64,000 bases of DNA from Acidobacteriota bacterium (lineage in GTDB: Bacteria > Acidobacteriota > Holophagae > Thermotomaculales > Thermotomaculaceae). Made by a program: the position numbers and the translations under genes. The DNA is taken from NCBI GenBank assembly GCA_013152385.1, contig JAADGL010000055.1:1-64000 (forward strand). The letters are read 5' to 3'. The notes beneath the pieces were generated by a model. That model was not told the origin of the DNA. It saw nothing but the letters and a program-made list of their open reading frames with translations, and did no database searches. Of the stretch, positions 27,825-35,837 are shown piece by piece; the stretch's first letter is position 1; the number at the start of each line of letters is the position of its first letter.

Positions 27825-29212
27825 CGAACGCAGCTACCGGTTTTATTGACCATTCCCGGATTTTAGGTGTTCTGGAGAATTCTTGCCCTCCCGATAAGAG
27901 TGAGGTAGAGGAGATTTTATCCCATGCCCTTGAAATGAAAGGAATTTCTGCCGTGGAAACGGAGCGGCTGCTGATGGCGGAGGATGATGAGTTAATTGAT
28001 GAGATTTGCCGCGCCGCTCACCGGATTAAAACTGAAATTTACGGCCGGCGGCTGGTTCTTTTCGCACCGCTTTATGTGTCCAATCTATGCCGGAATGATT
28101 GTCTTTACTGCGCCTTCAGAAAAACAAATACGGCGATTACCCGGCGGACTCTAACCCAGGATGAAATTCGAAGGGAAACGGAAAATCTGGTTTCTCAGGG
28201 CCACAAACGGGTGCTTCTGGTTTCCGGGGAGGGGCTGGGAGAAGATGCGCTGGATTATTCCGTCCGGGCGATTGAGACGATCTACGATGTGAAAGTCGGA
28301 AACGGAGAAATCCGCAGGATTAATATTAATATTGCGCCGCTGCCGGTTGAAGGGTTCAGGCGTCTGAAAGCGGCAAAAATCGGAACATATCAGTTGTTTC
28401 AGGAAACGTATCACTATGATACGTACAAAAAAATGCACCGTTCAGGGCCCAAGTCCGATTATGTGAACCATTTGACGGCAATGGACCGGGCAATGGAGGC
28501 CGGAATTGATGATGTGGGGGTGGGGGTGCTGTTCGGCCTGGCGGATTACCGCTTTGAGATTATGGCGTTGCTTCAGCATGTCCGTCATCTTGAGGCGTCT
28601 TTCGGTGTGGGGCCCCATACGATTTCCATTCCGCGGCTTGAGCCTGCAGAGGGTTCGGATATTTCCAGAAATCCGCCCTTTGCCGTCGGGGACCGGGATT
28701 TTCGTAAAATAATTGCGATTTTAAGGGTTTCCGTTCCATACACCGGGATGATTCTCAGTACGCGGGAGACGGCGGAAATGCGGCGTGAGGCGTTTTCACT
28801 GGGGATTTCACAGATCAGTGCCGGTTCCAGGACTAACCCCGGCGGATATTCGGAGAATCATTCCGGTGCCCAGTTTTCACTTGGGGATCACCGCAGCCTG
28901 GATGAAGTGATTGCGGATATTGCTGCCCATGGTTATGTCCCTTCATTCTGTACCGGCTGTTACCGTCTGGGACGGACGGGGGCGGATTTTATGGATCTTG
29001 CGAAGCCGGGATTGATTCAACTCTATTGCCTGCCCAACGCGTTGACAACATTTAAAGAGTATCTTGAAGATTATGCGGCTTTGGACACAAAGGCTGCCGG
29101 CGAGGCGGTTATCCGGGCGCAGTTGGCAAATATCCCCTCCGATGAGGTAAGAAAAAAAACCATTCGGAATTTGAAAGAGATTGAATCGGGAAAGCGGGAT
29201 TTGTATTTGTAG
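27821..29212 (+). CDS. hydG: [FeFe]-hydrogenase maturase HydG
   Basis: 463 residues. Radical-SAM tyrosine lyase that makes the CO and CN ligands of the H-cluster. The SAM-cluster motif is NLCRNDCLYCAF (CX3CX2C), in the ThiH-like context RLVLFAPLYVSN. The C-terminal second cluster motif is seen as CTGCYRLGRTG. The start is a TTG that overlaps the hydA stop, preceded by a strong GGAGGG, so the two genes are translationally coupled. Confidence 0.93.
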   Translation: MTNAATGFIDHSRILGVLENSCPPDKSEVEEILSHALEMKGISAVETERLLMAEDDELIDEICRAAHRIKTEIYGRRLVLFAPLYVSNLCRNDCLYCAFRKTNTAITRRTLTQDEIRRETENLVSQGHKRVLLVSGEGLGEDALDYSVRAIETIYDVKVGNGEIRRININIAPLPVEGFRRLKAAKIGTYQLFQETYHYDTYKKMHRSGPKSDYVNHLTAMDRAMEAGIDDVGVGVLFGLADYRFEIMALLQHVRHLEASFGVGPHTISIPRLEPAEGSDISRNPPFAVGDRDFRKIIAILRVSVPYTGMILSTRETAEMRREAFSLGISQISAGSRTNPGGYSENHSGAQFSLGDHRSLDEVIADIAAHGYVPSFCTGCYRLGRTGADFMDLAKPGLIQLYCLPNALTTFKEYLEDYAALDTKAAGEAVIRAQLANIPSDEVRKKTIRNLKEIESGKRDLYL

Positions 29213-29221
29213 GGGGTGCGG

Positions 29222-30580
29222 ATGGCAATTGAAAACAAAGACGGCGAGAGCCTGATGGGAGATTTTTCCCGTCAGGCCCGGGAAAATTTTCCTCTGTCCC
29301 GGGGGAAACCGTTCCCTGAATTGATTCATGCGCTTTTTCAGGTAAAACTGGCTTGTCTTGAGACCAATTTCCATTTGGGCTTTTTGCCGGAATCTGTCTT
29401 CGGCCCGTGCCGTAATGCGATCGCGGACGGGCTGGATGGGAAACTGGACGAAAATTTTGATGTTACCCTTTATCAGGGCGGGGCGGGAACTTCTCTGAAT
29501 ATGATGGTGAATGAGGCGGTGGCAGGCCGTGCAGTACATCTTTACGGCGGCCGGGCGGAAGGGGAATCGGCGATTCATCCGATTCTCCATGTGAATCTTC
29601 ACCAGTCCACCAACGATGTGGTTCCCACCGCCGGGCGGGTGGCGGCGATTTTTCTGGTGTATCGGCTGGAAAAAGTGGTTTTGATGTTGCAGGAGGCGCT
29701 GCAGCGGAAGGAGCGTCAATTTGAAGAGGTTGTAAAACCCGGGCGGACGCAGTTCCAGGAAGCGTTTCCCATTACGCTGGGCCGGGAATTTTCCGCTTAT
29801 GCGTCTGCTGTCGCCCGGGACAGGTGGAGGGTCTCCAAGCTGGTGGAGCGGCTCCGGGAGGTGAATCTCGGGGGAACGGCAATTGGAACCGGTGCGCTGG
29901 CACCGGCGAAATATATTTTCCGTGTTGTGGAGAGCTTGAAACATATTACCGGTTTTCCCATTGCCCGCTGTGAAAATCTCGTGGATGGAACGCAGAATAC
30001 GGATGTGCTTGTGGAGGTTCATGGTATTTTAACCGCTTTTGCCGCAACTTTAATTAAAATTTCCGGAGATTTGCGTCTGATGTCTTCCGGGCCGGAACAC
30101 GGTTTCGGAGAGATTCGGTTAAAAAAAGTTCAGGCAGGGTCTTCCATTATGCCGGGGAAGGTGAACCCGGTGATTCCGGAGTTTGTGACAGCGTGTGCGC
30201 TGCGGGTTACAGCCAATCATCAGATGTTGACAACGGCGGCGTCAATGGGGAGTCTTGAACTGAATCCTTTCGGGCTGATAATGATTCACGGACTGCTGGA
30301 ATCCCTGACGTTTCTGCTGGCGGCGGCGGGACAGCTGGCCTTCTGTGTGGATACCGCCTCGGCAAACACTGAAAAACTTTCCGTTTCTTCCCGAAGCGAT
30401 TCGATTGTGATTCACGTTCTGGCCGGCAGGTTCGGTTATGAGAAGGCGGAAGAGATTCTTCATGATGCAGCTGTTGCGGGGGAGAAAGTGGCGGAGTATG
30501 TGGTTAAATCGGGTCTGGTTTCAAAAGGGGAACTGGATTATTTGTTGTCCCCTGAAAATATTCTGAAACTGGGGTTCTGA
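29222..30580 (+). CDS. Aspartase/fumarase-superfamily lyase of the hydrogenase operon
   Basis: 452 residues. Superfamily signature GSSIMPGKVNPVIPE and the conserved segments NVNLHQSTNDVVPTAG (cut as HQSTNDVVPTAG) and GRTQFQEAFPITLG. This suits an aspartate ammonia-lyase more than a fumarase. Its place between hydG and hydF is not random: an aspA-like gene also accompanies hydF in Desulfovibrio. Ammonia released from aspartate could feed the bridging amine of the H-cluster; that is inference. ATG 29222 is taken; an in-frame GTG lies at 29216. Confidence 0.85.
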   Translation: MAIENKDGESLMGDFSRQARENFPLSRGKPFPELIHALFQVKLACLETNFHLGFLPESVFGPCRNAIADGLDGKLDENFDVTLYQGGAGTSLNMMVNEAVAGRAVHLYGGRAEGESAIHPILHVNLHQSTNDVVPTAGRVAAIFLVYRLEKVVLMLQEALQRKERQFEEVVKPGRTQFQEAFPITLGREFSAYASAVARDRWRVSKLVERLREVNLGGTAIGTGALAPAKYIFRVVESLKHITGFPIARCENLVDGTQNTDVLVEVHGILTAFAATLIKISGDLRLMSSGPEHGFGEIRLKKVQAGSSIMPGKVNPVIPEFVTACALRVTANHQMLTTAASMGSLELNPFGLIMIHGLLESLTFLLAAAGQLAFCVDTASANTEKLSVSSRSDSIVIHVLAGRFGYEKAEEILHDAAVAGEKVAEYVVKSGLVSKGELDYLLSPENILKLGF

Positions 30581-30581
30581 T

Positions 30582-31769
30582 ATGGCCGGCACTCCGAAAT
30601 CCAATCGGCCGCATATTGCGGTTTTCGGCCGCCGGAATGTGGGCAAATCTTCACTTATCAATGCGATAACATCCCAGAATCTTTCCATTGTGTCCGATAC
30701 TCCGGGCACAACAACGGATCCGGTTGAAAAGGCAATGGAACTGCTGCCGTTCGGGCCGGTGGTTTTTATTGACACTGCGGGGCTGGATGATGAGGGAGAA
30801 TTGGGGAGCCTGCGGGTGAAGCGTTCCCGGGATGTGCTTCGGAGGACGGATATTGCCATTGTTGTGGCGGCGGGAGAGGTGGGCCCTGTTGAGCAGGGAT
30901 TGATTGAACGGCTCAATGCTATGGAAATTCCGTTTCAGCTTGTTTTTAATAAATCGGATGAAGAAGCGTTTTTTCCGGAAGAGAACGGTGACAGGCGGAA
31001 CTGGCTGGCGGTCAGTGCAAAGACAGGAGAAGGTGTGGAGGTGCTGAAAGCCCGCCTTATTGAAATTCTGCGTGACTGGGCGGAAGATTTGCCCTTTGCG
31101 TTGACGGCAGGGCTTATTCCCCCCGGCGGCCTTGCGGTACTGGTGGCCCCCATTGACAGTGAAACGCCGGCAGGCCGTTTGATTCTGCCGCAGGTTCAGG
31201 TGATCCGGGATATTCTGGATACAGACGCACTCTGTATGGTAATGAAGGAACGGGAGCTGGCCCACGGCCTTCGTCTGCTGAGCAGGCAGCCGGATATTGT
31301 TATTACGGATTCCCAGGCTTTTCTGAAAGTTGCAGGGGATGTTCCCGATGAAGTCCCCATGACTTCGTTTTCCATTCTCTTTGCCAGGCAGAAGGGGGAC
31401 CTGTCCTTACTGGCGGATGGAGCCCGGCAGATTGACAGGCTGCAAAACGGGGATACCGTACTGATTTCGGAGGCATGTACCCATCACACTGCGGGGGATG
31501 ATATCGGGACGGTTAAACTGCCCCGGCTGCTTCGGCAGTATACCGGGAAGCGGCTCCGGTTTATTCATTCCAGGGGCAGGGATTTTGAGTTGGATGACAG
31601 TGTGTCGCTGGTGATTCACTGCGGCGGCTGTATGCTGAACCGCCGGGCAATGGTTTCCAGAATGAATATGAGCGGCGGCAGGCGGATTCCCATAACCAAT
31701 TATGGTATGGCAATTGCTTTTACACTGGGTATTTTTGACCGGGCACTGCGGCCTTTCGGTTTGTTCTGA
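30582..31769 (+). CDS. hydF: [FeFe]-hydrogenase maturase HydF
   Basis: 395 residues. The N-terminal GTPase has G1 GRRNVGKSS, switch region DTPGTTTDP, G3 DTAG and G4 NKSD. The C-terminal iron-sulfur domain has CTHH and HCGGCM, the CxHx(n)HCxxC pattern of HydF. It is the scaffold that receives the precursor cluster and loads HydA. One base separates it from the lyase gene. It is the last gene of the operon and convergent with the sensor kinase. No hydE occurs in this window, so that maturase must be encoded elsewhere or replaced. Confidence 0.95.
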   Translation: MAGTPKSNRPHIAVFGRRNVGKSSLINAITSQNLSIVSDTPGTTTDPVEKAMELLPFGPVVFIDTAGLDDEGELGSLRVKRSRDVLRRTDIAIVVAAGEVGPVEQGLIERLNAMEIPFQLVFNKSDEEAFFPEENGDRRNWLAVSAKTGEGVEVLKARLIEILRDWAEDLPFALTAGLIPPGGLAVLVAPIDSETPAGRLILPQVQVIRDILDTDALCMVMKERELAHGLRLLSRQPDIVITDSQAFLKVAGDVPDEVPMTSFSILFARQKGDLSLLADGARQIDRLQNGDTVLISEACTHHTAGDDIGTVKLPRLLRQYTGKRLRFIHSRGRDFELDDSVSLVIHCGGCMLNRRAMVSRMNMSGGRRIPITNYGMAIAFTLGIFDRALRPFGLF

Positions 31770-31777
31770 TCTGTAAT

Positions 31778-34741
31778 TTATTTTTCAGATGACATGACCT
31801 GACGGATGGTTTCGGACAGTTCCTGCATTTGAAACGGTTTGTTTACCACTCCGTGGAATCCGTGTTCCCGGTATTGCGCCATTACCGGATCGTTGGCGTA
31901 TCCGCTTGATACAATGGCTTTAATGTCCGGTTTCAGTTTCAGTAGTTCCACGATGGTTTCTTTTCCGCTGAGGCCGCCGGGAACGGTGAGATCCAGAATT
32001 ACGAGGTCGAAGGGTTCTCCTTCGTCCATGGCTTTTCTGAATTGTTCGATTGCCTGCTTTCCGTCCAGTGTTTCCATGACGCGGTGTCCGAGGAAAGAGA
32101 GCATTTCACCCAGAATTTCAAGGATGGCGTCTTCGTCATCCATGATCAGGATTTTCAGAGGAGATACTGTGGCACTGATGGATGCCCCTTCCTCTTCTTC
32201 CTCAGGCAGAATGTTTTCATCCGCACTGCTGACGATTGCCGGCAGAAGAATTGTAAATGTGGTACCTGCCCCGGGTTTGGAACTGACATCAATGTAACCT
32301 TCGTGCCGGGTAATGATGGAATAAGCGGTGGAGAGCCCCAGTCCGTTTCCTTCTTCTTTTGTGGTGAAGTAGGGATCAAAGATTTTTGTTAGAAATTTTG
32401 CCGGGATACCTACACCGTAATCCCGGATAAAAATGCGGACATATGGGCCGTTTGGCAGGGTGGGGTGTCCCTGAAGTTCGGTATTTTCAGCAGCGATGTC
32501 AATGAGGCCGCCTTCCGGCATTGCCTGTTTCGCGTTGAGAACAATGTTTTGAATTACCTGGCTGATCTGGCCCTCGTCCGCACTCAATGTGTACAGGTCC
32601 GGCGCAATGAAGAAACGGGGGCTTACAGCCGCGCCGGCCAGAATAAAATTCGTGGTATCTTCCAGAAGATTTGCGATATCCATTCGTTTGCGAATGGGGG
32701 CCCCTCCCTTTGAGAAGGTCAGCAGTTGCCGGGCCAGGTCTCTTGCCCGAATTGCGGCGTTTTTGGCTTCCTGGATATTTCCCGAGCTTTTTGCGGTGTC
32801 GCATTTGATGCGGGCCATATCCAGGTTGCCCATAATCGCAGTCAGCAGATTGTTAAAATCATGGGCGATTCCCCCGGCCAGAAGCCCGATGGATTCCAGT
32901 TTCCGGGTTTTAAACAATTCTTCTTCCACCTGTTTTTTCTCGGTTTCATCCCGAAATACCAGAACAACACCGATGATTGTACCGGTTTTGTCCCGAATGG
33001 GGGCGCCGGAATCCGCAATAATATGTTCTTCTCCATTTTTCCCAATGAGGACGGTATGGTTGGAAAGGTTCACGATCCGGCCGCTTTTCATTACGGTTTC
33101 CACAGGGTTGTCAATGGGTTCACGGGTCAATTCGTGAATAATTGTAAACACCCTGTCCACAGGTTCTCCCACCGCTTCCGTTTCATCCCAGCCACACAGC
33201 TGGCTGGCAACCGGGTTTAACAGAAGGATTTTCCCGGTGTTATCCGTGGCAATCACAGCATCCCCGATGGACTGAAGGGTGATACGAAGCCGTTCCTTTT
33301 CTTCACGCAGAGCATCCTGGCTTGTAATTTTGTCAGTTATATCCATGGCGGTTCCCAATGAGCACCATTTCCCTTCATACAGAATCCGCTGTGCGGAGAA
33401 ATCAATCCATTTTGTTTTTCCGTTCTTTGTAATGATTTTAAACGTATAGTGATCCTGAATATTTTCACCTTTTATCCGAGCCATTCCCCGCTGTTTGACC
33501 AGTTCCCGATGGTCAGGGTGGACCAGATCCCAGAAATTTCTCTGATAAAATTCTTGTAAAGAATAACCGGAAAGTTTTTCGGATGCCGGATTGGCAAAAA
33601 TGAATTTATCATGGTAGATAAAAATAGCAGCTGTGGTGTGATCTGTCATGGCGCGGAATTTTTCTTCACTTTCCCGTAACGCCTGTTCCGCTTTTTCCCT
33701 TCGGGTAATGTCCCGGACAACAGCCATGATATATTTTTCATTGTTTAGTTCGATTCGTTTCAGCCTGACTTCGACCGGAAATTCGGTTCCATCTTTTCTC
33801 CGGGCCATCCAACGGAAATCTGCACCGCCGCGTTCCCAGGCGAGGAACAATTGTTCCCTTGCCATAGCCTCGGAATAGCCGTCGCCGCTGAGGTCGTCTG
33901 CCAGGGATAGATTCGGAATTTCATCTTTCTCATAGCCATACATCTCGGTGAATGTGTCATTTACCTGGAGGATTTCACCGGTTCGGGTATGGAGGAAAAA
34001 AGTGTCGGGGATGGCATTCATCAAAAACCGGTATCGGTTACTGATGGATGCAATTTCTTCTTCCCGTTTTCTGATTTGGTCAATCATGGCGTTGAATTCG
34101 CTGGCAATCCGTTCAAATTCCCGTTTCTGAATCAGTGACAGTTTTTTTGAGTATTCGCCGCCTTCGGCGATTTCTTTCATGCTTTCTCCCAATTCCCGTA
34201 GCGGATGTATAACAAAACGCCGGAGTTGAAGGATGGATGTAAACAGCACCGCGATAAAAAAAATCAGCGACATGAGCGCCATAATCATGACTGTATGGCG
34301 GGCCCTGGAATAGGCCTGGAAGATAGAAAATGTCATGGTTACGGTACCGATATTCATCTTGTTGAAATAAATGGGCCGTGTCATGGAGAATTGATTTTGT
34401 TGTTCCCTGGGGTGGGACATATGGTGTTTTTCCATGACAATCTGTCCCCGTTCATCACGGATCTGGACTCCGTTTACAAGGGAATTGTTCAGGAAGATTT
34501 CGGTATACTGGGCCAGTGTGTCTTTGTCAAAATTCCAAAGTGGCCGGGATAGAATGCCGGCAGCCTGTCCGATAATTCCTTTCCCTTCCTGCTGAAGCCG
34601 ATTGACACTGTTTTGGTAGGTTAGAGTATACCCGGCAACAATTGCGACAAGGACAATGAGAAAAAGTGCAATTCCCTGGTAGAGTGAGAAGCTGCCGACG
34701 ACAGATTTTGATGGTAAACGGGGATGTTTAGTTTTCCCCAT
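31778..34741 (-). CDS. Hybrid sensor histidine kinase with PAS domains and receiver
   Basis: 987 residues. Order: membrane segment (about 22-42), extracytoplasmic sensor (43-148), second membrane segment (150-172), HAMP linker, three PAS domains (about 240-350, 360-475, 490-610), phosphoacceptor helix with H-box GGIAHDFNNLL, ATPase domain with DYGVGI and GNGLGLSTAYSI, and a C-terminal receiver (ILIMDDED, VILDLTVPGG). It autophosphorylates and passes phosphate to its own receiver. It starts within the end of the upstream substrate-binding-protein gene (14-base overlap), so that protein is the likely signal input. No DNA-binding partner lies nearby. Confidence 0.92.
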   Translation of the reverse strand: MGKTKHPRLPSKSVVGSFSLYQGIALFLIVLVAIVAGYTLTYQNSVNRLQQEGKGIIGQAAGILSRPLWNFDKDTLAQYTEIFLNNSLVNGVQIRDERGQIVMEKHHMSHPREQQNQFSMTRPIYFNKMNIGTVTMTFSIFQAYSRARHTVMIMALMSLIFFIAVLFTSILQLRRFVIHPLRELGESMKEIAEGGEYSKKLSLIQKREFERIASEFNAMIDQIRKREEEIASISNRYRFLMNAIPDTFFLHTRTGEILQVNDTFTEMYGYEKDEIPNLSLADDLSGDGYSEAMAREQLFLAWERGGADFRWMARRKDGTEFPVEVRLKRIELNNEKYIMAVVRDITRREKAEQALRESEEKFRAMTDHTTAAIFIYHDKFIFANPASEKLSGYSLQEFYQRNFWDLVHPDHRELVKQRGMARIKGENIQDHYTFKIITKNGKTKWIDFSAQRILYEGKWCSLGTAMDITDKITSQDALREEKERLRITLQSIGDAVIATDNTGKILLLNPVASQLCGWDETEAVGEPVDRVFTIIHELTREPIDNPVETVMKSGRIVNLSNHTVLIGKNGEEHIIADSGAPIRDKTGTIIGVVLVFRDETEKKQVEEELFKTRKLESIGLLAGGIAHDFNNLLTAIMGNLDMARIKCDTAKSSGNIQEAKNAAIRARDLARQLLTFSKGGAPIRKRMDIANLLEDTTNFILAGAAVSPRFFIAPDLYTLSADEGQISQVIQNIVLNAKQAMPEGGLIDIAAENTELQGHPTLPNGPYVRIFIRDYGVGIPAKFLTKIFDPYFTTKEEGNGLGLSTAYSIITRHEGYIDVSSKPGAGTTFTILLPAIVSSADENILPEEEEEGASISATVSPLKILIMDDEDAILEILGEMLSFLGHRVMETLDGKQAIEQFRKAMDEGEPFDLVILDLTVPGGLSGKETIVELLKLKPDIKAIVSSGYANDPVMAQYREHGFHGVVNKPFQMQELSETIRQVMSSEK

Positions 34742-35558
34742 TGATCAAATCCTTTCTTAATTTGTCCAGCAGTTTGCTGAACATGATATTCTGGATTTCG
34801 CCGCTGGTTCCCAGTCTTTCCAGAATCCGATCTATCTGTGTCCTGACACTTTCCGGAACAGCCGGACTATACCCAATGAAGGCTTTGGATGCGGGAAGGC
34901 AGGTGAGGCAGAATTCAATCCGGTTTTCCACCCCCATTTGGAGAACGACGGTTCCGGTACTGCTCAGGGGGTCTACGATGGCGTCCAGCCGTCCGTGAAG
35001 CAGTTTATTTACATTGATGGCCGGGGTCATGGCACTTCTGTCCAATGTCAGCATTTTTTCAAATTTCGGTTGAATCAGAATCGGTTTTCCGCATACGGTT
35101 CCGATTCGTTTTCCCTTCAGAGAAGACAAACCTTTGTAGGGAAAAGCATTTTTCTTCAGCATCCACAGTACGTTCGGAACGGTGTAAAGCGGAACCCGAC
35201 TGTACAGGATGCCCTTTTTTTTTCGTTCGGGAGAGATTCCGAGGCCGAGATAAGCCTGATAGCGGTTTTGAGCCAGTTCGTCAATACAACGGCCGATGGG
35301 AAGCTCTCCCTGCCGGGTGATGCGGTAGCAGAGTTTGATACCCAGGGGCTTTAAATTCCGATTTAATACCTGCAGCAGGTGGACACGGACTCCCCGAAGA
35401 TGGCCGGTGGAATCCAGCCATAGCTGTCCGACGGAACGATGGACCGGCATGTAAAGAACAATCATCCGGGGATGAGAAGCTGATTCTGGATTTGAGGCAG
35501 GTGCCGGGAAAGAGATGAAACTCACAATAAGAAGAAAAGATACAAATACTCTATTCAT
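34728..35558 (-). CDS. Periplasmic substrate-binding-protein-like sensor partner
   Basis: 276 residues with a signal peptide (MNRVFVSFLLIVSFISFPAPA). The rest resembles family 3 solute-binding proteins: GVRVHLLQVLNRNL, AYLGLGISPERKKKGILYS, SSLKGKRIGTVCGK and LLHGRLDAIVDP. No transporter genes accompany it. The overlap with the kinase gene suggests it binds a ligand and signals to the kinase rather than feeding an importer. The ATG at 35558 is chosen because GGAGG lies nine bases upstream; the ATG at 35567 abuts that sequence. Confidence 0.82.
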   Translation of the reverse strand: MNRVFVSFLLIVSFISFPAPASNPESASHPRMIVLYMPVHRSVGQLWLDSTGHLRGVRVHLLQVLNRNLKPLGIKLCYRITRQGELPIGRCIDELAQNRYQAYLGLGISPERKKKGILYSRVPLYTVPNVLWMLKKNAFPYKGLSSLKGKRIGTVCGKPILIQPKFEKMLTLDRSAMTPAINVNKLLHGRLDAIVDPLSSTGTVVLQMGVENRIEFCLTCLPASKAFIGYSPAVPESVRTQIDRILERLGTSGEIQNIMFSKLLDKLRKDLINGEN

Positions 35559-35580
35559 GCTTCTCATCCTCCCGGTTATG

Positions 35581-35606
35581 TGAGTGACTCATTCCATTTC
35601 ATTATA
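35581..35606 (-). promoter_or_regulatory. Candidate promoter of the binding-protein/kinase operon
   Basis: A perfect -10 TATAAT on the reverse strand (35606-35601) with no clear -35. A perfect 11-bp palindrome TGAGTGACTCA (35581-35591) lies at the predicted start, a possible operator. Confidence 0.4.
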
Positions 35607-35740
35607 CCGCATTTGAATTTGAAATAAAGGCTTTTCCTCCGGGAGCCGGATTATTATTAAAGTATAAAAAATATACAAAAATGTAGAAAAGTCTTCTTTG
35701 CCCATACAAAACGGCGGAAGGTTTATTGTGGGAGAGCTTT

Positions 35741-35756
35741 TGTGACATCGGTCACT
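35741..35756. promoter_or_regulatory. CRP/FNR-family binding site upstream of nrdD
   Basis: TGTGACATCGGTCACT matches the TGTGA-N6-TCACA pattern of CRP/HcpR-type regulators with one mismatch. Its centre (35748.5) is 61.5 bases upstream of the predicted nrdD start at about 35810, the canonical class I activation spacing. Confidence 0.6.
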
Positions 35757-35774
35757 TTTGTACAAGATATTGTG

Positions 35775-35803
35775 TTGACAAGCCGTGTATTCCACCATAT
35801 AAT
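35775..35803 (+). promoter_or_regulatory. Perfect sigma-70 promoter of nrdDG
   Basis: TTGACA (35775-35780), exactly 17 bases, TATAAT (35798-35803). The predicted start at about 35810 rules out any coding start at 35742 upstream and supports the ATG at 35838. Confidence 0.85.
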
Positions 35804-35837
35804 GAATTTTAATGAGAATAAGAAATTGGAGGCACAG

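Noticed and set aside
35742-35837. N-terminal extension of nrdD
   Set aside because: It spans the perfect -35/-10 promoter and the CRP-like site, so it cannot be translated from that transcript.
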